From the NCBI GenBank assembly GCA_002454505.1, contig DKJA01000030.1, positions 1 to 13,941 on the forward strand: 13,941 bases of DNA, given 5' to 3'. Positions within the stretch are counted from its first letter, which is position 1, and each line of letters begins with the position of its first letter. Positions 6,762-13,927 of this stretch are shown here, piece by piece. The translations under genes were made by a program, and so were the position numbers. The notes under the pieces were generated by a model. The model searched no databases and was not told where the DNA came from. It worked only from the letters and a program-made list of their open reading frames with translations. The stretch is from Oxalobacteraceae bacterium UBA6704. Its GTDB lineage: Bacteria; Pseudomonadota; Gammaproteobacteria; Burkholderiales; Burkholderiaceae_D.

Positions 6762-6809
6762 ACTCAATTGCACACTCAGTTGCACACTGAGTTGCGCACT
6801 CAGTTGCGT
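6762..6809. repeat. Four-copy 12-bp tandem repeat across the pheT stop
   Basis: Four consecutive 12-base units: ACTCAATTGCAC, ACTCAGTTGCAC, ACTGAGTTGCGC and ACTCAGTTGCGT. Units two and three form ACTCAGT-TGCAC-ACTGAGT, a 7-bp hairpin at 6774-6792. The last unit lies inside pheT and supplies its final Arg-Asn codons and TGA. The other three are in the pheT-ihfA gap. Confidence 0.85.
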
Positions 6810-9226
6810 ACGCGTGCGCCAAGTTTCTGCCTGGCTGCATCGGCCAGCGTGGCCATCAGCGCATCGACGATATCGTCCTGCAGGGTCGTTTGAGTATCTT
6901 GCAAGCCAAACCGGAAAGCAAGCGATTTCTCGTCCGTCTCCAGCCCTTTGCCGCGGTATTCGTCAAACAAAACAATGGCTTGCACGATCCGGCCATGCTC
7001 GCTTGCGGCACTGGCCGCGGTGAACGCATCGAGCAGATCCTGGGCGGCAACGTCCTGCTTGACCACCACCGCGAGGTCCCGGCTGGTGCCCGGGAACTTC
7101 GAAATCTCGGTGTATTCTGGCACGGAACGTTTCTGCAATGCAATCACATCCACTTCGAACAGCACGGGCGCCTTCGGCAGGTCGTATTTCTGCAACCAGC
7201 GCGGGTGCAGCTCGCCGACAAAGCCGATCACCTGGCCGTCCAGCGACACGGATGCCGCGCGGCCAGGGTGCAGTGCCGGGTGGTCCAGCTTGGCGAAACG
7301 CAGCCGGGCCGGTGCAAACAACGCCTCGACATCGGCCTTCACGTCGAAGAAATCGACGTCGCGGGTGGCCTGCCCCCATTGCTCGTCCGCCGCCGGGCCG
7401 TAGGCGATCGCGCCCACGCGTTGCGGCTGGTCGTAGCCGGCCACGGTCAGCGGGCCGTCCGGCACCGCCGCATCGCGCTGGTAGACGGTGCCCACTTCGA
7501 ACGCGCGCACGCGGGAAGCCTTGCGGTTCACGTTGTAGCGCACATTGGCCACCAGGCTGCCGATCAGCGACGCGCGCATCACCGACAGCTGGCTGGCGAT
7601 CGGGTTCTGCAGCCTGATCGGATCGGCATTGCCGTTGAAGTCCAGCTCCCACTCCGCCTCGACAAAGCTCATGTTGACCACTTCCTGGTAACCCAGGTCG
7701 GCCAGCTGGTGGCGCACGGCGAAGATCGACCGCGTGTCTTCCGGCTCGATGCGCATGGTGTTCTCGGCCACCGGCGCGCGCGTCGGAATGTTCTCGAAGC
7801 CGTACACGCGGGCCACTTCCTCGATCAGGTCTTCCTCGATCTCGATGTCGAAGCGGTAGCTCGGTGCCGTCACGCTGAACACGCCATTGTCCAGCGTGAA
7901 CGGCAGCGCCAGGCGCGTGAAGATGTCGGCCACGACGTCGTCCGTCAGCGGCACGCCGATGACTTTCTGGGCGCGCGCCGTGCGCATCTGCACCGGCTCT
8001 GGTTGCGGGATATTGGCAACCTGGTCATCCACCGGGCCGACCTTCGTGTCGGCCGTGCCGCAGATCTCCAGGATCAGCGCGGTGATGCGCTCGATGTGCT
8101 CGACGGTCGTCGCGTAATCGACGCCACGCTCGAAGCGGTGCGCCGCATCGGTGGAGAAATTGTACTTGCGGGCGCGGCCCTGGATGGCGTTCGGCCACCA
8201 GAAGGCCGCTTCCAGGTAGATATTGGTCGTGTCGAGCGACACGGCCGTCGCGTCGCCGCCCATGATGCCGGCCAGCGATTCGATTTCCTGGTCGTCGGCA
8301 ATGACGCCGACCCATTCGTCCACGTTCACCGTATTACCGTTCAGCAGCTTGACGGACTCGCCCGCCTTGCCCCAGCGAACGTCCAGGCTGCCGTGGATCT
8401 TGTCCAGGTCGAACACGTGCGACGGACGGCCCACTTCGAGCATCACGTAGTTCGAGATGTCGACCAGGGCCGACAGCGAACGCTGGCCGCTGCGCTCGAG
8501 GCGCTGCTTCATCCAGTCCGGCGTGGCGGCGTGCGCGTTCAGGCCGCGGATGACGCGGCCGCTGAAGCGGCCGCACAGGTCCGGCGCACTGATTTTTACC
8601 GGCAGCGTTTCGTCCAGCGTGACGGCGGCCGGCGCGCTGTGCGGTGCGTGCAATGGCGTGCCGGTCAGTGCCGACACTTCGCGGGCCACGCCCAGCACGG
8701 ACAGGCAGTCGGCCTTGTTCGGCGTCAGCTTGATGGTGAACTTCAGGTCGTTGAGCGCGTAGTAATCGCGGAAGTTCCGGCCCACCGGCGCATCGTCCGG
8801 CAGTTCCAGCAGGCCGGCGTTTTCTTCCGACAGCTTCAGTTCGCGGGCCGAGCACAGCATGCCCTGCGACTCGACGCCGCGCAGCTTGCCCACCTTGATG
8901 ACGAACGGCTTGCCGTCCGCGCCCGGCGGCAGCACGGCACCGGCCGTGGCGCAGGCCACGCGCAGGCCCTCGCGCACGTTCGGCGCGCCGCAGACGATGT
9001 TGAGCAGCGTGCCGGTGCCGACATCGACCTGGCAGACGTTCAGGCGGTCCGCATCCGGGTGCTTCTTCACTTCGCGCACGAGGCCGACAACGACGTTGGT
9101 GAACGGCGGCGCAACGGGTTCGACTTCTTCCACTTCCAGGCCGGACATCGTCAGCAGGTGGGACAGCTCATCCGACGTCATGGTCGGATCGACCATCGTG
9201 CGGAGCCAGTTTTCGGAGAATTGCAT
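6800..9226 (-). CDS. pheT: Phenylalanyl-tRNA synthetase beta subunit
   Basis: Large subunit of the (alpha-beta)2 synthetase that charges tRNA-Phe; 808 residues against about 795 in E. coli. It has the N-terminal EMAP/OB-type tRNA-binding domain (about 39-150, HPDADRLNVCQVDVG), the B3/B4 editing region, the B5 domain (about 405-475, PSYRFDIEIEEDLIEEVARVYGFE) and a catalytic-like core. The C-terminal anticodon-binding FDX-ACB domain starts near FPGTSRDLAVVV. The ATG at 9226 is preceded by GAAGG and lies 23 bases after the pheS stop, so the subunits are co-translated from one message. The C-terminus ends inside a 12-bp tandem repeat. Confidence 0.98.
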   Translation of the reverse strand: MQFSENWLRTMVDPTMTSDELSHLLTMSGLEVEEVEPVAPPFTNVVVGLVREVKKHPDADRLNVCQVDVGTGTLLNIVCGAPNVREGLRVACATAGAVLPPGADGKPFVIKVGKLRGVESQGMLCSARELKLSEENAGLLELPDDAPVGRNFRDYYALNDLKFTIKLTPNKADCLSVLGVAREVSALTGTPLHAPHSAPAAVTLDETLPVKISAPDLCGRFSGRVIRGLNAHAATPDWMKQRLERSGQRSLSALVDISNYVMLEVGRPSHVFDLDKIHGSLDVRWGKAGESVKLLNGNTVNVDEWVGVIADDQEIESLAGIMGGDATAVSLDTTNIYLEAAFWWPNAIQGRARKYNFSTDAAHRFERGVDYATTVEHIERITALILEICGTADTKVGPVDDQVANIPQPEPVQMRTARAQKVIGVPLTDDVVADIFTRLALPFTLDNGVFSVTAPSYRFDIEIEEDLIEEVARVYGFENIPTRAPVAENTMRIEPEDTRSIFAVRHQLADLGYQEVVNMSFVEAEWELDFNGNADPIRLQNPIASQLSVMRASLIGSLVANVRYNVNRKASRVRAFEVGTVYQRDAAVPDGPLTVAGYDQPQRVGAIAYGPAADEQWGQATRDVDFFDVKADVEALFAPARLRFAKLDHPALHPGRAASVSLDGQVIGFVGELHPRWLQKYDLPKAPVLFEVDVIALQKRSVPEYTEISKFPGTSRDLAVVVKQDVAAQDLLDAFTAASAASEHGRIVQAIVLFDEYRGKGLETDEKSLAFRFGLQDTQTTLQDDIVDALMATLADAARQKLGARVRN

Positions 9227-9249
9227 GATCTTCAGCCTTCTTCTAATTC

Positions 9250-10266
9250 TTAATTGAACTGTTTCAGGAAGCGCAGGTCGCCTTCGTAGAACAGGCGCAG
9301 GTCGTTGACGCCATAGCGCAGCATCGTCAGGCGCTCGAGGCCGGAGCCGAACGCGAAGCCGATGTATTTTTCCGGGTCCAGCCCGAAATTGCGCACGACG
9401 GACGGGTGCACCTGGCCGGAGCCGGACACTTCCAGCCAGCGGCCCTTCAGCGGACCGGAACCGAACGCGATGTCGATCTCGGCCGACGGTTCCGTAAACG
9501 GGAAGTACGACGGCCGGAACCTGACCTCCAGGTCGTCCGTTTCAAAGAACGCTTTGACGAAGTTCAGGTACACGCCCTTCAGGTCGGCGAAGCTGATGTT
9601 CTCGGCGATCCACAGGCCTTCGACCTGGTGGAACATCGGCGAGTGGGTGGCGTCGCTGTCGACACGGTAGGTGCGGCCCGGCGCGATCACCTTGATCGGC
9701 GGTTGATGGCTGCGCGCGTAGCGCACCTGCATCGGGCTGGTGTGCGTGCGCAGCAGCAGCGGCTTGCCGGTGCTGTCGTTGCCTTCGATGTAGAACGTGT
9801 CCTGCATCGAGCGGGCCGGGTGGTTTTCCGGGCTGTTCAGCGCCGTGAAATTGGTCCAGTCCGTTTCGATTTCGGGGCCGGCGGCCACGTCGAAACCGAT
9901 CGAGCGGAAGATCGCCTCGACCCGTTCCCACGTGCGCATCACCGGGTGGATGCCGCCGGTGGCGCGGCCGCGGCCGGGCAGCGTGACGTCGATCGCCTCG
10001 CCGGACAGGCGCTGCTGCAGCTGTGCTTCGGCCAGCGCATCACGGCGCGCGGTCAGCGCGGCTTCGATCTGCTGCTTGGCGGCGTTGATCAGCGCGCCCT
10101 GCACTTTCTTTTCCTCGGGCGTCAGCTTGCCGAGGCCCTTCATCAGTTCGGTAATCTGGCCGGTCTTGCCAAGATACTTGGCCTTGGCATTTTCAAGTGC
10201 GGCAGCGTCCGCGGCGGCGACGAAGTCAGCCTGCGCAACGGCGATGATTTGTTCGAGGGAGTTCAT
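9250..10266 (-). CDS. pheS: Phenylalanyl-tRNA synthetase alpha subunit
   Basis: Catalytic class II subunit, 338 residues. The N-terminal coiled coil (about 1-90) is followed by the core: RTHTSPMQVRY, motif 2 region GRTYRVDSDATHSPMFHQVEG (199-217), and GFAFGSGLERLTMLRYGVNDLR (303-324) holding motif 3. The small alanine of the Phe pocket, as in E. coli PheS, is present in GFAFG. I start at the ATG at 10266 because AGGAAA lies at a good distance upstream and the family starts with this coiled coil. The open frame reaches 10362, but the added 32 residues are unrelated and cross two hairpins. It sits 109 bases after rplT. Confidence 0.98.
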   Translation of the reverse strand: MNSLEQIIAVAQADFVAAADAAALENAKAKYLGKTGQITELMKGLGKLTPEEKKVQGALINAAKQQIEAALTARRDALAEAQLQQRLSGEAIDVTLPGRGRATGGIHPVMRTWERVEAIFRSIGFDVAAGPEIETDWTNFTALNSPENHPARSMQDTFYIEGNDSTGKPLLLRTHTSPMQVRYARSHQPPIKVIAPGRTYRVDSDATHSPMFHQVEGLWIAENISFADLKGVYLNFVKAFFETDDLEVRFRPSYFPFTEPSAEIDIAFGSGPLKGRWLEVSGSGQVHPSVVRNFGLDPEKYIGFAFGSGLERLTMLRYGVNDLRLFYEGDLRFLKQFN

Positions 10267-10294
10267 CCGACTGGTTTTCCTATGCTGGAAATGT

Positions 10295-10356
10295 AAAACG
10301 GGGCACAGGTTGTTATACCTTTGCCCCGCTCTTCGCTGCGCCTTACCGGCGCAGCG
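10295..10356 (-). terminator. Double hairpin, terminator-like, in the rplT-pheS gap
   Basis: On the minus strand, a 9-bp perfect hairpin CGCTGCGCC/GGCGCAGCG (10334-10356, 5-base loop) is followed by a 7-bp hairpin CGGGGCA/TGCCCCG (10299-10328) and then TTTT. It looks like a partial intrinsic terminator separating the L20 gene from pheST. E. coli uses a pheM leader and attenuator at this place. I see no Phe-rich leader peptide here. Confidence 0.5.
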
Positions 10357-10375
10357 CAACATCGATCGCTGTTAA

Positions 10376-10738
10376 TTACGCAGCAGCGATTTTTGCTTTC
10401 ACGGCGTTGACAATCGCGGCAAACGCCGGCTTGTCAGCCACAGCCATATCGGCCAGGACTTTACGGTCCAGTTCGATAGCGGCTTTCTTCAGGCCGTTCA
10501 TGAAGACGCTGTAGGTCAGGCCGTGTTCGCGGGAAGCCGCGTTGATACGGGTGATCCACAGTGCGCGGAAGACGCGCTTCTTGTTACGACGGTCGCGGTA
10601 GGCGTACTGGCCAGCGCGCATGACTGCTTGCTTGGCAATACGGTAAACCTTGCTGCGACGACCGCGGTAACCCTTGGCCTGGTTCAGTACTTTCTTATGA
10701 CGGGCACGCGCGGTAACCCCACGTTTTACTCGAGGCAT
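10376..10738 (-). CDS. rplT: 50S ribosomal protein L20
   Basis: A 120-residue ribosomal protein of the large subunit that binds 23S rRNA early in assembly. It starts MPRVKRGVTARARHKKVLNQAKGYRGRR, with the basic N-terminal tail characteristic of L20, followed by AYRDRRNKKRVFRALWITRINAA. The ATG at 10738 has AAGGAG upstream. It follows rpmI after 26 bases in the usual infC-rpmI-rplT order. In E. coli L20 represses translation of this operon; whether it does so here is not shown. Confidence 0.99.
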   Translation of the reverse strand: MPRVKRGVTARARHKKVLNQAKGYRGRRSKVYRIAKQAVMRAGQYAYRDRRNKKRVFRALWITRINAASREHGLTYSVFMNGLKKAAIELDRKVLADMAVADKPAFAAIVNAVKAKIAAA

Positions 10739-10764
10739 AGTAGCTCCTTAATGAGTGAGTGAGA

Positions 10765-10962
10765 TTAAGCGGACGGCATCATGCGCAGGACGCTGGTGAC
10801 GTCGGACGCATTGATGTTACGGGTGCCACGCAGCTGACGCTTGTTTTTGGTGGTTTTCTTGGTCAGGATGTGACGCTTGAACGCCATACCCGATTTCACA
10901 GTACCACCTGGACGCACGCGAAAACGCTTCTTCGCGGAGCTTTTGGTCTTCATTTTTGGCAT
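10765..10962 (-). CDS. rpmI: 50S ribosomal protein L35
   Basis: A 65-residue basic ribosomal protein of the large subunit. MPKMKTKSSAKKRFRVRPGG and KRHILTKKTTKNKRQLRGT are typical of L35, and the length matches the family. The probable Shine-Dalgarno (GAGGA) lies about ten bases before the ATG and is half buried in a 6-bp hairpin. It lies between infC, after an unusually long 214-base gap, and rplT. Confidence 0.99.
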   Translation of the reverse strand: MPKMKTKSSAKKRFRVRPGGTVKSGMAFKRHILTKKTTKNKRQLRGTRNINASDVTSVLRMMPSA

Positions 10963-10969
10963 AACACAT

Positions 10970-10985
10970 CTGTCCTCGCGGACAG
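10970..10985 (-). promoter_or_regulatory. Hairpin sequestering the rpmI ribosome binding site
   Basis: CTGTCC-GCGA-GGACAG (6-bp stem, 4-base loop) overlaps the only good Shine-Dalgarno candidate (GAGGA) in front of rpmI. It fits translational control of the L35-L20 pair. Involvement of L20 is by analogy with E. coli only. Confidence 0.4.
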
Positions 10986-11106
10986 CTCCAAAGTAACAGG
11001 ATTGCAGGTGGCAACACTACGTCGCGCTTAGAGGCCTGCTTTCACTTGTTGATGCAGCGGCGGCGGGGCCACTACATGTTGCGGTTTTTGAGTCCGCAAA
11101 TTCTTG

Positions 11107-11176
11107 TTGCCGGGTTCTGTCGAAAAACAGAACAGGGGACAGTCCCTTGCAGGGACAGTCCCCCGGCAGCCGGCAA
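11107..11176. repeat. REP-like nested palindromes between infC and rpmI
   Basis: A compact 70-base element bounded by TTGCCGG (11107-11113) and CCGGCAA (11170-11176). Inside are a 7-bp hairpin GTTCTGT/ACAGAAC (11114-11133), then GGGGACAGTCCC (11135-11146) and GGGACAGTCCCC (11152-11163). These last two fold on each other over 12 positions with one central mismatch, and each is also palindromic. The right edge touches the infC stop codon. It resembles an extragenic palindromic repeat, not a simple terminator, because no T-run follows on either strand. Confidence 0.6.
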
Positions 11177-11704
11177 TTATACCTTGTTTTTCTTCTTCGG
11201 GGCGATAACCATGATCATCTGGCGCCCTTCCATCTTCGGGAACTGTTCGATCTGGCCATGCTCTTCCAGGTCAGCCTTCAGACGCTCGAGCATCCGCATG
11301 CCGATATCCTGGTGGGCCATTTCGCGGCCACGGAAACGAAGCGTGATCTTCGTCTTGTCGCCTTCTTCCAGGAACTTGATCAGATTGCGCAGCTTGATGT
11401 TGTAGTCGCCATCGTCAGTACCGGGACGGAATTTGACTTCCTTCACGGAGATGACCTTCTGCTTCAATTTGGCTTCGTGCGCCTTCTTCTGTTCCGAATA
11501 CTTGAACTTGCCGTAGTCCATCAGACGGCAGACCGGCGGCTGCGCCGTCGGTGCGATCTCGACGAGGTCCACGTTTGCTTCTTCCGCCAGGCGGAAGGCT
11601 TCGGCCAGGCTCACGATGCCCAGCGGCTCGTTATTGACACCGGACAGGCGCATTTCCGGTGCGGTGATTTCGCCATTGATGCGATGCGACTTGTCAGTAG
11701 CTAT
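11177..11704 (-). CDS. infC: Translation initiation factor IF-3
   Basis: Binds the 30S subunit and checks start codons and initiator tRNA. It has the N-domain (RLSGVNNEPLGIV, PPVCRLMDYGKF), a lysine-rich linker (YSEQKKAHEAKLKQK) and the C-domain (KEVKFRPGTDDGDY, FRGREMAHQDIG, ending APKKKNKV). The internal ATG at 11653 would lose the conserved N-terminal HRINGEITAPEM. Upstream there is no in-frame ATG, GTG or TTG; the frame reads ATA-GCT-ACT-GAC, where (M)ATDKSHRINGE matches the family start, with AAAGGAAA six bases before it. I therefore take ATA at 11704, giving 175 residues, normal for IF3. Rare start codons and self-control are known for infC (AUU in E. coli). thrS ends 59 bases upstream. 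Confidence 0.97.
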   Translation of the reverse strand: MATDKSHRINGEITAPEMRLSGVNNEPLGIVSLAEAFRLAEEANVDLVEIAPTAQPPVCRLMDYGKFKYSEQKKAHEAKLKQKVISVKEVKFRPGTDDGDYNIKLRNLIKFLEEGDKTKITLRFRGREMAHQDIGMRMLERLKADLEEHGQIEQFPKMEGRQMIMVIAPKKKNKV

Positions 11705-11743
11705 TGCAGTTTCCTTTAAAAATTTGATGGGGTGGCCGGTTAC

Positions 11744-11762
11744 GGCGGTTCACAGAACCGCC
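11744..11762 (-). promoter_or_regulatory. Hairpin in the thrS-infC gap
   Basis: GGCGGTT/AACCGCC, a perfect 7-bp stem with a 5-base loop, starts directly after the thrS stop codon and lies about 25 bases before the infC Shine-Dalgarno. No T-run follows immediately, so it is more likely an RNA-processing or stability element, or part of infC control, than a terminator. Confidence 0.35.
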
Positions 11763-11763
11763 A

Positions 11764-13674
11764 TCAGGCTTTGTCGGCGACATCCTGCTGGAGTCGCTCT
11801 ACCAGGGCATCGATGGACATGACTCCCAGATCGACATTGCCCCGAGCACGCACGGCCACGGTATTGGCATCCCGTTCCTTGTCCCCGATCACGAGGATGT
11901 AAGGCAATTTTTGCACGGAATGTTCGCGTATTTTATACGTGATCTTCTCGTTGCGCAAATCAGCCGTCACGCGGAACCCCAGTTTACGCAGTTTTGCGGC
12001 CAGTTCGGTCGCGTAATCGGCCTGGCCGTCCGAGATGTTCAGGATGGCAACCTGTACCGGTGCCAGCCACATCGGCAGCGCGCCCGCATAGTTCTCGATC
12101 AGGATGCCGATGAAGCGCTCCAGCGAACCGACGATCGCGCGGTGCAGCATGACCGGCACCTTGCGGCTGTTGTCATCCGCGACATATTCCGCACCGAGAC
12201 GTTCCGGCATGAAGAAGTCGACCTGCATCGTGCCGACCTGCCATGGACGGCCCAGCGAATCCTTCAGGTGGTATTCGATCTTCGGACCGTAGAAGGCGCC
12301 CTCGCCCGGCAGCTCCGTCCACGTCACGCCGCAGGCGCGCAGGCCCTGGCGCAGCGCTTCTTCGGCGTTGTCCCACACTTCGTCGGTACCGATGCGGTTG
12401 TCCGGGCGCAGCGCCAGCTTGACGTCGATATTGGTGAAGTCGAAGTCCTCATAGACTTCCATCGCCTGCTGGTGGAACGCCACCACTTCCGGCTCGATCT
12501 GCTCGTTGGTGCAGAAGATGTGGCCATCGTCCTGGGTGAAACCGCGCACGCGCATGATGCCGTGCAGCGCGCCGGACGGCTCGTTGCGGTGGCACTGGCC
12601 GAACTCGCCGTAGCGCAGCGGCAGGTCGCGGTACGAGCGCATGCCGGAATTGAAGATCTGCACGTGGCCCGGGCAGTTCATCGGCTTCAGCGCATAGGTG
12701 CGGTTTTCCGATTCCGTGACGAACATGTTCTCGCGGTAGTTGTCCCAGTGGCCCGTCTTGCCCCACAGGCTGGCGTCGAGGATCTGCGGCGCCTTCACTT
12801 CCTGGTAGCCGTTGTCCTGGTACTTCTTGCGCATGTACTGCTCCACCTGTTGCCAGATGGTCCAGCCCTTCGGATGCCAGAACACGAGGCCCGGCGCTTC
12901 GTCCTGGAAGTGGAAGAAGTCCAGTTGCTTGCCCAGCTTCCGGTGATCGCGCTTTTCCGCTTCTTCCAGCATGTGCAGGTACTGCTCCTGGTCTTCCTTC
13001 TTCGCCCAGGCGGTGCCGTAGACGCGCTGCAGCATCTCGTTCTTCGAGTCGCCGCGCCAGTAGGCGCCGGCCAGCTTCATCAGCTTGAACACTTTCAGCT
13101 TGCCGGTGGACGGCACGTGCGGGCCGCGGCACAGGTCGGTGAACTTGCCTTCCGAGTACAGCGACACGTCCTCGCCCGCCGGGATCGACGCGATGATTTC
13201 CGCCTTGTACGCTTCGCCGATCGACTTGAAGTAATCGACGGCTTCATCGCGCGGCAGCACCTTGCGGGTCACCGGCTCGTCCTTCTTCGCCAGTTCGGCC
13301 ATCTTCTTCTCGATGGCGACCAGGTCGTCGGGCGTGAACGGACGCTTGTACGAGAAATCGTAGTAGAAGCCGTTTTCGATCGTCGGGCCGATCGTCACTT
13401 GCGCATCGGGGAACAATTCTTTTACCGCATAAGCCAGCAAGTGGGCGGTGGAGTGGCGGATGACGTCGAGGCCTTCCGGATCGCGGTCCGTGACGATCGC
13501 CACGTCGCTGTCCTTGTCGATCACGAACGACGTATCGACGACCTTGCCGTCGACCTTGCCGGCCAGTGCCGCCTTGGCCAGGCTGTTGCTGATGTTGGAG
13601 GCCACCTGGGCCACGGTGACCGGCGCGTCGAACTGGCGCACGGAACCATCGGGAAGTCGGACTGCTACCATCAT
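11764..13674 (-). CDS. thrS: Threonyl-tRNA synthetase
   Basis: Class II enzyme that charges tRNA-Thr; 636 residues against 642 in E. coli. Domains in order: TGS (about 1-62), the editing domain with H74-x3-H78 (RHSTAH) plus C182 and H186 (LCRGPH), the catalytic core, and the anticodon-binding domain (about 535-630). The zinc ligands fall at C334 (MNCPGH), H385 (DDGHIF) and H511 (MLHRAIVGSLER), the same numbers as in E. coli. Two ATGs stand in tandem (13674 and 13671); GGAG lies four bases before the first and seven before the second, so either may be used. It is the first protein gene of the cluster and is preceded by an apparent Thr-codon attenuator. Confidence 0.99.
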   Translation of the reverse strand: MMVAVRLPDGSVRQFDAPVTVAQVASNISNSLAKAALAGKVDGKVVDTSFVIDKDSDVAIVTDRDPEGLDVIRHSTAHLLAYAVKELFPDAQVTIGPTIENGFYYDFSYKRPFTPDDLVAIEKKMAELAKKDEPVTRKVLPRDEAVDYFKSIGEAYKAEIIASIPAGEDVSLYSEGKFTDLCRGPHVPSTGKLKVFKLMKLAGAYWRGDSKNEMLQRVYGTAWAKKEDQEQYLHMLEEAEKRDHRKLGKQLDFFHFQDEAPGLVFWHPKGWTIWQQVEQYMRKKYQDNGYQEVKAPQILDASLWGKTGHWDNYRENMFVTESENRTYALKPMNCPGHVQIFNSGMRSYRDLPLRYGEFGQCHRNEPSGALHGIMRVRGFTQDDGHIFCTNEQIEPEVVAFHQQAMEVYEDFDFTNIDVKLALRPDNRIGTDEVWDNAEEALRQGLRACGVTWTELPGEGAFYGPKIEYHLKDSLGRPWQVGTMQVDFFMPERLGAEYVADDNSRKVPVMLHRAIVGSLERFIGILIENYAGALPMWLAPVQVAILNISDGQADYATELAAKLRKLGFRVTADLRNEKITYKIREHSVQKLPYILVIGDKERDANTVAVRARGNVDLGVMSIDALVERLQQDVADKA

Positions 13675-13734
13675 TGATCTCCAATCGGCACGTGGCCGGC
13701 AAACACTAAGAATAAGGGGAATTTCTGGACGAAA

Positions 13735-13760
13735 AAAAACGCGGGACTAGCCGCGTTTTT
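13735..13760 (-). terminator. Intrinsic terminator upstream of thrS
   Basis: AAAAACGCGG/CCGCGTTTTT is a perfect 10-bp inverted repeat with a 6-base loop. On the minus strand it ends in T8 (13732-13739). On the plus strand it has T5, so it could work in both directions. It sits between the Thr-rich leader ORF and thrS, 57 bases before the thrS start. Confidence 0.85.
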
Positions 13761-13798
13761 CTTCGATTGAACAGCAAAAGAAAGCCGGTCGACTAGCG

Positions 13799-13837
13799 TC
13801 ACTCACCAAACCATACGGTCGTAGTTCGCGGTGTCAT
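13799..13837 (-). CDS. Thr-rich leader peptide MTPRTTTVWFGE
   Basis: A 12-codon ORF: ATG ACA CCG CGA ACT ACG ACC, then Val-Trp-Phe-Gly-Glu and TGA. Four of the 12 residues are Thr, three of them consecutive, and all four Thr codons are used once each. A Shine-Dalgarno GAAAGG lies about ten bases upstream. It ends 39 bases before the terminator stem that precedes thrS. Its likely role is as a sensor of charged tRNA-Thr, not as a functional peptide. It is too short to be found by normal gene calling. A chance ORF remains possible. Confidence 0.6.
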   Translation of the reverse strand: MTPRTTTVWFGE

Positions 13838-13927
13838 AACCGGGATGCCTTTCTCGCTCTTACATGATGAGAGATACAAGCCGAGAGGCGACACTGCCGC
13901 GCTGTCGTTTGTATTCCTGCAAAATTC

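Larger units (their letters stand above)
13731..13837 (-). promoter_or_regulatory. Candidate threonine attenuator of thrS
   Basis: The leader holds a Thr-rich 12-codon ORF (13799-13837), a terminator (13735-13760) and an alternative antiterminator. In the antiterminator, GCTAGTCG (13790-13797) pairs with CGGCTAGT (13746-13753) over 8 bp including two G-U pairs. Nested inside, TTTCTTT (13777-13783) pairs with GAAGAAA (13758-13764) over 7 bp. This structure would occupy the terminator's 5' arm. A ribosome stalled at the Thr codons (13817-13825) leaves 13790-13797 free, while a ribosome at the stop codon (13799-13801) covers it. That is the geometry of ribosome-mediated attenuation. The pairings were drawn by hand, with no folding energies calculated. 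Confidence 0.6.

Noticed and set aside
6762..6809. CRISPR-like array
   Set aside because: Units are 12 bases, directly adjacent with no spacers, and overlap a coding end.
6890..9253. 787-residue plus-strand open frame opposite pheT
   Set aside because: It is the antisense shadow of pheT in GC-rich DNA; the protein is His/Arg/Val-rich with no domain and no ribosome site.
10267..10362. In-frame N-terminal extension of PheS
   Set aside because: It crosses two hairpins and is unrelated to PheS; AGGAAA supports the ATG at 10266.
11911..13677. 588-residue plus-strand open frame opposite thrS
   Set aside because: Antisense shadow with the same low-information composition; thrS matches its family over its full length.
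13731..13927. T-box riboswitch upstream of thrS
   Set aside because: T-boxes belong mainly to Gram-positive bacteria, and I see no T-box sequence motif; the Thr-codon ORF explains the terminator better.
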